Source of the DNA: Bacteroidales bacterium | Lineage (GTDB): Bacteria; Bacteroidota; Bacteroidia; Bacteroidales; BM520 | DNA length: 5,911 nucleotides | Direction of reading: 5' to 3' | Assembly: GCA_023230285.1 (NCBI GenBank) | Contig: JALNXP010000159.1 | Span: 1-5,911, forward strand | Shown here: positions 1-5,911 of the stretch, piece after piece | Position numbering within the stretch: the first letter of the stretch is position 1 | Layout: every line of letters starts with the position of its first letter | Notes under the pieces: generated by a model | Seen by the model: only the letters and a program-made list of their open reading frames with translations | Databases searched by the model: none | Told to the model about the DNA's origin: nothing | Position numbers and translations under genes: made by a program

Positions 1-654
1 AAAATAAACAATTACAATCAGATAAAGAGAACTCTCCCGCCTGAAGTTAAATTAGTGGCTGTATCTAAGTTCCAACCTGTGGAAAATATCATGACACTTT
101 ATAATGTCGGTCAACGCTGTTTCGGCGAAAATAGACCATTGGAGTTGCGTGATAAACATGTAAACCTCCCTAAAGATATTGAATGGCATTTTATTGGTAA
201 CCTGCAAACTAATAAAATTAAATATATTATTAGCTATGTGTCTTTAATACATAGTATTGCAACGTCTAATTTAATGTTAGCTGTAGATAAAGAGGCTGAA
301 AAAGTTGATAGAGTGGTGGATGTGCTTATAGAATTTCATGTAGCCCGTGAAGAGTCTAAACATGGCTTCAGTATAAAAGAAGCTAAGCAGTTTCTCGCTT
401 CAACAGAGTTTTCTAACATGAAGCATATCCGTATTGTCGGCGTTATGGCTATGGCTTCGCTAACTTCCGATATGGACGAGGTTAGAACTGAGTTTAAAAC
501 CATTAAAAGCTATTTTGACGAACTTAAAAACTTATATTTTGCAGATGCTCCTTGGTTTAAAGAAATCTCCATGGGAATGTCTCACGACTATACTATCGCT
601 GTGGAAGAAGGTGCTACTATGGTGAGAATAGGAACGGCTATTTTTGCAGATTAA
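1..654 (+). CDS. yggS: YggS/PROSC-family pyridoxal 5'-phosphate homeostasis protein, 5' partial
   Basis: This is a cytosolic PLP-binding protein with the alanine-racemase-like TIM-barrel fold. The family has no firmly established catalytic activity and is known for keeping vitamin B6 vitamers and amino/keto acid pools balanced. The reading frame is open from base 1 to the TAA at 652-654, giving 217 visible residues. The true start lies just upstream, because the family is about 220-230 residues long and its N-terminal helix is already visible. Residue numbers count from the window edge. The AVSK motif carries the PLP-binding lysine (K23). Other family signatures are FGENR (about 41-45), HFIGNLQTNK (63-72), the phosphate-binding SMGMS (190-194) and the C-terminal MVRIGTAIF (207-215). 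A GTG at position 55 could serve as an internal start but would cut off the first strand, so I reject it. The gene is convergent with nqrF, 13 bp away. The family call is secure; the exact physiological role is not. Confidence 0.95.
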   Translation, partial: KINNYNQIKRTLPPEVKLVAVSKFQPVENIMTLYNVGQRCFGENRPLELRDKHVNLPKDIEWHFIGNLQTNKIKYIISYVSLIHSIATSNLMLAVDKEAEKVDRVVDVLIEFHVAREESKHGFSIKEAKQFLASTEFSNMKHIRIVGVMAMASLTSDMDEVRTEFKTIKSYFDELKNLYFADAPWFKEISMGMSHDYTIAVEEGATMVRIGTAIFAD

Positions 655-667
655 TGCTTTACAATAT

Positions 668-1903
668 TTATCCGCCAAAGTCATCATAAAATATCATGTT
701 TTCATCTACCCCTAAATTGTCAAGCATCTTTAAAACAGCTTTCAACATTAAAGGTGGTCCACAGATATAATATTCAATGTCCTCAGGATATTTATGTGCC
801 TTTAGATAATTCTCGTATATAACTTCATGAATAAAGCCTGTATAGCCTGTCCACTTGTCTTCAGCTAATGGATCTGAAAGTGCTATGTTGAAATTGAAGT
901 TATCATTGTTGTGAGCAATTTCTTCAAAGTCGTTGACGTAGAATAATTCTCTTACCGACCGACCGCCATACCAAAATGTCACCTTTCGCTTTGTATGCTG
1001 CGTTTTGAATAAATCAAAGATATGAGATCGCATTGGTGCCATGCCGGCACCTCCACCTATAAACATCATCTCATTATTGCTGTCATGGAGGAAAAACTCT
1101 CCGTAAGGTCCTGAAATATTCACCTTGTCGCCGGCTTTTAGAGAATATAAATACGAAGAGCATATTCCCGGATTTACATTCATAAGAGTGCCTTTACTTT
1201 TGTCAAATGGTGGTGTTGCAATCCTGACGTTTAACATAATTCTGTCATTTTCTTGCGGATGATTTGCCATGGAATAAGCTCGCGATGTATGCTCACCGTT
1301 TTTCATGACAAGATTGAAAAAATTCATCCGTTGCCAATCATTAATGTATTCATTATCAATGATAAAATCTTTGTAGTTGATGCAACATTTTGGAACGTCA
1401 ACTTGTATGTAGCCGCCGGAACGGAAATCTATCTTATCATCTTCAGGCAGTTTTACAACTAATTCTTTTATGTAAGTTGCAACGTTGTGGTTTGAGATAA
1501 CTTCACATTCCCATTTTTTTACGCCGAATACTTCTTTAGGTATCTCAATAGACATGTCTTCTCTGACTTTTACTTGACAAAAAAGCCTGTAATTGTCTTC
1601 TTGCAACTTTTTATTTATAAGTGTTTTTTCTGTTGGAAGTATGCTGCCGCCACCGGATAAAACCCTGCCTTTGCATGTGCCGCAAGTGCCACCGCCACCA
1701 CATGCAGAAGGCATAAAAATATGCTCGTCTCCAAGTGCTTGCAATAAACTGCAACCACGCTCGTGCTGTATGTCTTTTTCTTCATTTATATGTATCTTTA
1801 CATTCCCTTCAGGCACTAATTTCTTTCTTGCAAATAATAAAATTGCCAATAAAATCCATATAATTGAAAAGAAAATTATTAATGCGATAAGCAATGTTGT
1901 CAT
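668..1903 (-). CDS. nqrF: Na+-translocating NADH:quinone reductase subunit F (NqrF)
   Basis: NqrF is the electron-input subunit of the Na+-NQR complex. It oxidises NADH at the cytoplasmic face and passes electrons through FAD and a 2Fe-2S centre to the other subunits, which pump sodium. With the start at 1903 the protein has 411 residues. It shows one N-terminal membrane helix (about 3-24), a plant-type ferredoxin domain with cysteines C68, C74, C77 and C109 in CxxxxxCxxC...C spacing, an FAD-binding motif RAYS (208-211), an NADH-binding stretch GGGAGMAP (283-290), CGPP (381-384) and the family-typical C-terminus ending DDFGG. From memory, the cysteines and RAYS arginine of the Vibrio cholerae protein sit two residues later, which supports this start. 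An in-frame ATG at 1963 would add 20 polar and basic residues before the membrane helix, but a promoter-like element lies inside that extension. No other nqr gene is in the window, and the upstream neighbour diverges, so the gene appears to be transcribed alone. Confidence 0.95.
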   Translation of the reverse strand: MTTLLIALIIFFSIIWILLAILLFARKKLVPEGNVKIHINEEKDIQHERGCSLLQALGDEHIFMPSACGGGGTCGTCKGRVLSGGGSILPTEKTLINKKLQEDNYRLFCQVKVREDMSIEIPKEVFGVKKWECEVISNHNVATYIKELVVKLPEDDKIDFRSGGYIQVDVPKCCINYKDFIIDNEYINDWQRMNFFNLVMKNGEHTSRAYSMANHPQENDRIMLNVRIATPPFDKSKGTLMNVNPGICSSYLYSLKAGDKVNISGPYGEFFLHDSNNEMMFIGGGAGMAPMRSHIFDLFKTQHTKRKVTFWYGGRSVRELFYVNDFEEIAHNNDNFNFNIALSDPLAEDKWTGYTGFIHEVIYENYLKAHKYPEDIEYYICGPPLMLKAVLKMLDNLGVDENMIFYDDFGG

Positions 1904-1917
1904 GAGTTTCGTTTTTG

Positions 1918-1925
1918 CAAAAGTA
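1918..1925 (-). promoter_or_regulatory. Bacteroidota-type -7 element for nqrF
   Basis: On the minus strand the sequence reads TACTTTTG, an exact fit to the Bacteroidota housekeeping -7 consensus TAnnTTTG. It ends 14 bases before the ATG at 1903, so transcription would begin only about 8-10 bases ahead of that codon and give a very short leader. I see no convincing -33 TTTG at the usual distance. The element lies inside the reading frame that would be used from the ATG at 1963, so it also argues for the downstream start. Confidence 0.55.
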
Positions 1926-2043
1926 GCATAAAATTTTGATAATAAGCAGTCGTTTTTTGTCATTTTAGAAATAAATATAATTCAGGATAAAGAATTTTTT
2001 AGATTAACAGAAGTTTGATTTATGACAATTGAAAAAATTAATG

Positions 2044-2051
2044 TACCTTTG
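2044..2051 (+). promoter_or_regulatory. Bacteroidota-type -7 element for the mechanosensitive channel gene
   Basis: TACCTTTG matches the Bacteroidota -7 consensus TAnnTTTG exactly and lies 26 bases before the ATG at 2078, predicting a leader of roughly 20 bases. A -33 element is weak: TTTG at 2014-2017 is 26 bases upstream, somewhat farther than usual. Together with the opposite-facing element at 1918-1925, it makes 1904-2077 a divergent promoter region for the channel gene and nqrF. Confidence 0.6.
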
Positions 2052-2063
2052 TAAACTCATTTG

Positions 2064-2077
2064 AAAAAAATTTTTTT
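2064..2077 (+). other. A7-T7 tract in the leader, abutting the start codon
   Basis: Seven A residues are followed by seven T residues, and the ATG of the channel gene comes immediately after. The tract is a perfect palindrome and an A-tract expected to bend DNA. It occupies most of the predicted short leader, so there is no Shine-Dalgarno sequence. Any effect on translation or on promoter DNA shape is inference. Confidence 0.4.
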
Positions 2078-3379
2078 ATGATTAACAGATTACGTACTGT
2101 CGTAGAACAATGGCTGATGTCTTCAGGAATGTCACAATCGGTTGCGCATAATTTGCAATTTCTGATGAATTTTATTTTTATTATTGTTATTGCCGTAGTT
2201 TTGTACTATATCTTTAATTATTTGTTGCGAACCATAGGTAAATCCATTATCAAAAAAAGTAAAAATCAAATTGATGATATTTTGCTGGAAGGAAAATTTT
2301 TTAAACGACTTGGCTTGTTGATACCGCTGATGTTTATTGATGCCGGAGTCGGAAATATGATTGAATATTTTCAATTTGGCTTTAGATATATTTCTGTTAT
2401 TATTGATGCGTCTTATGTATTAGTGTTTTTATCTATAATTCATTCCATCCTTAGCACTTGGGAGGTAATGTATGCAAAGAAAAACGATAATAAAAGGTCT
2501 ATAAAAAATATTGTACAGGCTATTAATTTAATTATTGGTATAATTGCCGGAGTGGTAATAATTTCTATACTCTTAAATAAAAGTACATCAATTATACTCA
2601 AAAGTTTTGGCGCAATGTCGGCTTTATTAATGTTAGTGTTTAAAGATACTATACTCGGCTTTATTGGCGGTATACAGTTGGTGACAAATAATATTGTTGT
2701 TATAGGAGATTGGATAGAGATGCCTCAATATGGTGCCGATGGCAATGTTATAGAAATTTCTTTAGTAACGGTTAAAGTCCAAAATTGGGATAATACAATT
2801 ACTACAATTCCTACTTATAGTCTTATTTCAGGCTCGGTTAAAAATTGGCGACTTATGTCCGATTTAGGTAAAAGACGTATCAAAAGAGCCGTCTATATTG
2901 ATATGTCAAGTGTGAAGTTTTGTGATGACACTTTTTTGAATAAAATTAAACAAAATCCGATACTTGATAAATTCATGAATGCCAAAATGTTAAATACAAC
3001 TGATTATAATGTTGATATTCAGCATAATAGTGGTGATGGGAGTGTCGACAAACTTACTAATTTGGGGGCGTTCAGGTCGTACTTATTGTATTACTTGCGC
3101 AATAACCCATTGATAGATAATAATTCTACTCTTCTTGTCAGACAACTTCAATCATCTAATTATGGTATCCCAATTGAAATATATGTGTTTACTAATACTT
3201 CGGATTGGAAAACTTATGAAAATATTCAATCCGATATTTTTGACCATATTCTTGCATCTGTAAAATGGTTTGATTTAATAATATATCAAAGTCCTTCGTG
3301 GCACGATTATAAAACAAAAGAGTTGTTTAGTCTTAAACATTCCAATTCTAAAACAAATACCGATAAACCCGAAAAATAG
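2078..3379 (+). CDS. ybdG: MscS-superfamily miniconductance mechanosensitive channel, YbdG type
   Basis: This is an inner-membrane channel of the MscS superfamily, expected to open on membrane tension and release solutes during osmotic downshift. At 433 residues it is close to E. coli YbdG (about 415). It has hydrophobic segments at about 28-50, 76-90, 103-125 and 145-167. The pore-lining helix and adjoining segment follow at about 173-204, with the conserved run GAMSALLMLVFKD (178-190) and GFIGGIQL after it. The cytoplasmic beta domain starts with the YbdG-like signatures GDWIEMPQYGADG (210-222) and NWDNTITTIPT (236-246). Near the C-terminus, IYVFTNT and QSDIFDHI also match the YbdG branch as I recall it. 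The ATG at 2078 fits the family length and sits just downstream of a -7 element. The gene diverges from nqrF and is followed on the same strand, after 53 bp, by the kinase gene, so the two may be co-transcribed. The family is secure; the conductance class is inferred by similarity. Confidence 0.92.
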   Translation: MINRLRTVVEQWLMSSGMSQSVAHNLQFLMNFIFIIVIAVVLYYIFNYLLRTIGKSIIKKSKNQIDDILLEGKFFKRLGLLIPLMFIDAGVGNMIEYFQFGFRYISVIIDASYVLVFLSIIHSILSTWEVMYAKKNDNKRSIKNIVQAINLIIGIIAGVVIISILLNKSTSIILKSFGAMSALLMLVFKDTILGFIGGIQLVTNNIVVIGDWIEMPQYGADGNVIEISLVTVKVQNWDNTITTIPTYSLISGSVKNWRLMSDLGKRRIKRAVYIDMSSVKFCDDTFLNKIKQNPILDKFMNAKMLNTTDYNVDIQHNSGDGSVDKLTNLGAFRSYLLYYLRNNPLIDNNSTLLVRQLQSSNYGIPIEIYVFTNTSDWKTYENIQSDIFDHILASVKWFDLIIYQSPSWHDYKTKELFSLKHSNSKTNTDKPEK

Positions 3380-3432
3380 CGAAGTTATTGTTATAAACTA
3401 TTGTGATAAATAAAACAAGAACAGTTTATTAA

Positions 3433-4734
3433 ATGAAATTTAACGTATATATCTATCTTTTTCTGTTAATCATTGATGTTGTTGCCGATGTATTATTGTT
3501 TGTGAACGAATACTATGTTCCGGCGGTTATTTTAGCTGCGGTGGCTATTATATTCATCATCTGCTTATTGAGAGCTTTTAATCATAATAAGCAAAAGCTT
3601 ATCTTTATGCTAAATTCGTTGGAAAACGATGATTTTACATTCCGATTTGCTGAAGGTAAAGAAACTAAAGACTATCTGTTTAATTATACTTTAAATAGAT
3701 TGAGGAATATTATGTCTAATGAAAAGCGTATTGCCAGAGAGAAAGAAAAATATTTTGAATTAATGCTTAATAATGTTGTTACCGGTATTATGACAATAAA
3801 CAGTAGAGGCTCTGTGATACAACATAATAGTGTCGTTCTAAATATTTTCGGGCTGTCCATATTTACGCATGTAGCTCAATTGAGAAGGGTAGATGACAAC
3901 CTTCCGGAGCTGATGTTGTCGCTGATTCCCGAAGATAGTTCAAAAAGTTTTTCTTTTTATAACGAAAAAGGACGTGTCAAGCTTTCTTTACGCTGTACTT
4001 ATGTGGACATAAGAGGAGAAAAGTATAAGATAATAGTTGTCAATGATATTGCTGCCGAACTCGAAGAAAATGAACTTAATTCATGGTCTCAATTAATACG
4101 CGTTCTAACTCATGAAATTATGAATTCAATAACGCCAATATCTTCTTTAAGTGATTCAATGTTAGAACTTTATCCGGATAAAGATGATAATATCGGACAA
4201 GGACTTGAGGTGATAAGTACCACAAGCAAAGGTCTGATTTCTTTTGTCAATTCTTATAGAACATTAACACGTATTCCAATTCCGAAGAAAGCTGTTGTAT
4301 TTGTAAAAGAACTTATAAATAAAGTGATAATATTAGAGAAAGATGATTTGCAGAATAATCATATAAAAATCGATTTTAAATTATCTGATGATGCTATTAT
4401 GATATTTGCAGATGAAAACCTTATTTCACAGGTCTTGCTTAATCTTATAAAGAATGCAATTTATGCCGTCAGTGAGAATGATGGTAGCCGATGGATTAAA
4501 ATTAATTGCTATATATCAAATAATGAAGATGTTATAGTCGATGTGACAAATAATGGACATTGTATAGGAAAAGAAGAACAAGAACAGATATTTGTTCCTT
4601 TTTATACAACTAAAAATTCGGGTACCGGTATAGGGCTTAGCATTTCACGACAAATTATGCGTCTTCATGATGGAAATCTTAAACTTAAGTCTTCCACAGA
4701 ACAAGAAACTACCTTTTCTATGATTTTGAAATAA
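3433..4734 (+). CDS. NtrY/NtrB-like membrane sensor histidine kinase
   Basis: The 433-residue protein is a two-component kinase predicted to autophosphorylate on His227 and pass the phosphate to a response regulator. Two membrane helices (about 5-24 and 29-47) are joined by only a few residues, so there is no real periplasmic sensor domain. A linker region (50-105) leads to a PAS-like domain (about 106-205, starting KYFELMLNNVVTGIM). The dimerisation/phosphoacceptor helix carries LTHEIMNSITPI (225-236), the NtrY/NtrB type of H-box. The ATPase domain has the N-box NLIKNAIYAV (337-346), F-box FVPFYTT (387-393) and G2 box GTGIGLS (397-403). The G1 box reads NNGHCI (373-378) instead of the usual DNGxGI. 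The likely partner is the sigma-54 activator gene that converges on it from the other strand. I see no promoter in the 53 bp upstream, so transcription from the channel promoter is plausible. The signal is unknown; with this topology it is more likely cytoplasmic or membrane-borne. Confidence 0.9.
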   Translation: MKFNVYIYLFLLIIDVVADVLLFVNEYYVPAVILAAVAIIFIICLLRAFNHNKQKLIFMLNSLENDDFTFRFAEGKETKDYLFNYTLNRLRNIMSNEKRIAREKEKYFELMLNNVVTGIMTINSRGSVIQHNSVVLNIFGLSIFTHVAQLRRVDDNLPELMLSLIPEDSSKSFSFYNEKGRVKLSLRCTYVDIRGEKYKIIVVNDIAAELEENELNSWSQLIRVLTHEIMNSITPISSLSDSMLELYPDKDDNIGQGLEVISTTSKGLISFVNSYRTLTRIPIPKKAVVFVKELINKVIILEKDDLQNNHIKIDFKLSDDAIMIFADENLISQVLLNLIKNAIYAVSENDGSRWIKINCYISNNEDVIVDVTNNGHCIGKEEQEQIFVPFYTTKNSGTGIGLSISRQIMRLHDGNLKLKSSTEQETTFSMILK

Positions 4735-4755
4735 AACCTATAGGTTGTATTTTTT
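4729..4755. terminator. Bidirectional intrinsic terminator between kinase and regulator genes
   Basis: A perfect palindrome, AACCTATAGGTT (4735-4746), spans the three-base gap and the regulator's stop codon. It would fold as a stem with a TATA loop. After one A-G mismatch (4734/4747) the pairing continues for five more pairs, 4729-4733 with 4748-4752. On the plus strand a T-run (4750-4755) overlaps the distal arm; on the minus strand the bases after the GGTT arm read TTATTT. It could therefore stop transcripts from both convergent genes. The stem is AT-rich and weak. Confidence 0.45.
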
Positions 4756-5911
4756 AAGTTTATTGTATAATGTCTGTCGCGTAATGTCAAGTTGTTGCGC
4801 TACTGCCGACAAATTCCAGTTATGCTTGGTTAAAGCTGCTTTAATAGCTTCTTTTTCAATGTCTTCTAATGTAAAAACAGCCGCATCGTTTGCTTCTACC
4901 TTAAAATCTTTTTGCACCAAAAATAAATCTCTATCTGTTAATTCCCCACTTTCTGCAAGTATTACCGCCTTTTCGATGGAGTGTTGTAACTCTCTTATGT
5001 TGCCACTCCAATGGTAGCTTTCCAACATAGTAGATGCTTTAGTATCAATGTTTTCAATGTTCTTGCCATATTTTTTACTGTACTTGGACAAAAAAATTAA
5101 AGCAAGTGGAATTATGTCTTCTTTCCTGTCTCTTAACGGCGGGATTGTAATGTGTATGGTGTTTATTCTATATAGCAAATCTTCTCTGAAAAGATTTTCA
5201 GTTACCATTTTTGACAAATCTTTATTTGTTGCACAGATCATTCTGATGTCTATAGGAATGATTTTATTGCTGCCGACTCGCGTTATCGTCCTGCTTTGTA
5301 TCGCCGTTAATAACTTAGATTGTAGATGTAAAGGTATATTCCCGATTTCATCTAACAGCAGAGTGCCACCGGAGGCAACTTCAAACTTTCCAGCTCTGTC
5401 GACTTTGGCATCAGTAAAAGCACCTTTTACATGCCCGAATAATTCACTTTCAAATAATGATTCCGTCAAAGAACCAATGTCAACTGTTACCATGCTTTCG
5501 TGTCTGCGCCTTGATAATTTATGTATCTCGCGAGCCAACATGTCTTTGCCGGTGCCGTTTTCGCCTGTAATCAATATGTTTGCATCTGTAACAGATACTT
5601 TCTCTATCAAAGTGTGTAACTCTTGCATGCAAGAAGATTGCCCCCAAAACATCTCGCTGTCTTGCCGAATTTCATTTTTGATTTCTTTAAGCTGCTTTAC
5701 TTCACGTTTTGATTTGCTTAATTCGTACGCAGCCGATAATGTGGCTACTAATTTTGCATTGTTCCATGGTTTGACAATAAAATCAAAAGCTCCCTGCTTT
5801 ATGGCATTAACAGCTATGTCTATGTCTGCATAAGCCGTAAACAAAACAACTTCGGAGTAGGGAGAATGTTTCTTTATCTCCGATAACCAATAAAAACCTT
5901 CGTTACAACTG
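4738..5911 (-). CDS. NtrC-family sigma-54-dependent response regulator, 5' partial
   Basis: This is a DNA-binding activator of RpoN (sigma-54) promoters: phosphorylation of the receiver would promote assembly of the AAA+ ring that remodels the polymerase. The 390 visible residues are numbered from the first full codon at the window edge. The second part of the receiver is present, with FTAY (conserved T25) and FIVKPW (conserved K47); the phospho-acceptor Asp lies outside the window. The AAA+ domain follows with Walker A GENGTGK (116-122), the sigma-54 contact loop as GAFTDA (163-168), Walker B LLLDEIG (D187, E188), CATN in the sensor I region and FREDLLYR with candidate arginine fingers (R242, R248). 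The C-terminus is a Fis-type helix-turn-helix (about 360-390, NLSAVAQQLDITRQTLYNKL). The frame stays open to the window edge, so the TTG at 5844 is not the start. The gene converges on the kinase gene, its probable partner. Its targets cannot be told from this window. Confidence 0.93.
   Translation of the reverse strand, partial: SCNEGFYWLSEIKKHSPYSEVVLFTAYADIDIAVNAIKQGAFDFIVKPWNNAKLVATLSAAYELSKSKREVKQLKEIKNEIRQDSEMFWGQSSCMQELHTLIEKVSVTDANILITGENGTGKDMLAREIHKLSRRRHESMVTVDIGSLTESLFESELFGHVKGAFTDAKVDRAGKFEVASGGTLLLDEIGNIPLHLQSKLLTAIQSRTITRVGSNKIIPIDIRMICATNKDLSKMVTENLFREDLLYRINTIHITIPPLRDRKEDIIPLALIFLSKYSKKYGKNIENIDTKASTMLESYHWSGNIRELQHSIEKAVILAESGELTDRDLFLVQKDFKVEANDAAVFTLEDIEKEAIKAALTKHNWNLSAVAQQLDITRQTLYNKLKKYNL

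Noticed and set aside
655..667. A possible terminator between the convergent yggS and nqrF genes.
   Set aside because: The 13-bp gap and its flanks show no stem with a T-run, only the trivial palindrome AATATT.
1593..1931. A 112-codon open frame on the plus strand, opposite the nqrF ferredoxin domain.
   Set aside because: It is antisense to the conserved Fe-S cysteine region and has a low-complexity translation (proline and cysteine rich) mirroring the glycine-rich NqrF motif.
3393..3429. An interrupted inverted repeat between the channel and kinase genes (ATAAACT at 3393-3399 with AGTTTAT at 3423-3429, and TTGT/ACAA inside it).
   Set aside because: The arms are short, all AT-rich and separated by unpaired bases, and no T-run follows. 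In DNA this AT-rich it is expected by chance, so I do not call a terminator or operator.
3380..3432. A promoter for the kinase gene, either a TAnnTTTG or a sigma-54 -24/-12 type.
   Set aside because: Neither TAnnTTTG nor the GG/GC dinucleotides of a sigma-54 promoter occur at sensible spacing; the nearest look-alike, TATTGTG, lacks the consensus.
5048..5833. A 261-codon open frame on the plus strand, opposite the regulator gene.
   Set aside because: It lies wholly antisense to a well-supported AAA+ regulator. Its translation shows no coherent domain, so it is a shadow of the coding strand.

Overview
The window reads as a chromosomal stretch of an AT-rich member of the Bacteroidota, probably Bacteroidales. 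The evidence is two good matches to the Bacteroidota housekeeping -7 element (TAnnTTTG) in front of genes, no recognisable Shine-Dalgarno sequences at those starts, an NqrF-type Na+-pumping NADH dehydrogenase subunit, and a histidine kinase and sigma-54 activator of the sub-types I associate with this phylum. This is a taxonomic inference from gene content and motifs, not a database result.

Five genes fill almost the whole window. (1) Positions 1-654, plus strand: a YggS/PROSC-type pyridoxal-phosphate homeostasis protein that lacks only its first few codons. (2) 668-1903, minus strand: nqrF, convergent with yggS. (3) After a 174-bp divergent intergenic region with a promoter for each side, 2078-3379, plus strand: a YbdG-type miniconductance mechanosensitive channel. 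(4) 3433-4734, plus strand, 53 bp after the channel: a membrane-anchored NtrY/NtrB-like histidine kinase. (5) 4738 to the window edge, minus strand: an NtrC-family sigma-54-dependent response regulator, without the first part of its receiver domain. The kinase and regulator genes meet tail to tail with three bases between their stop codons, and a symmetric hairpin with T-runs covers that junction.

Functionally, yggS and nqrF are housekeeping genes (B6 cofactor homeostasis; respiratory sodium pumping). The channel, kinase and regulator may form an envelope or osmotic-stress module: the kinase would phosphorylate the regulator, which would activate RpoN promoters outside this window. That link rests on proximity and family type only. 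I found no mobile elements, RNA genes, CRISPR arrays or clearly novel system. The points most worth a second look are the isolated nqrF with its promoter just upstream of a re-assigned start, the tail-to-tail two-component pair with a shared terminator, the degenerate ATP-binding box in the kinase, and the GAFTDA loop in the regulator.
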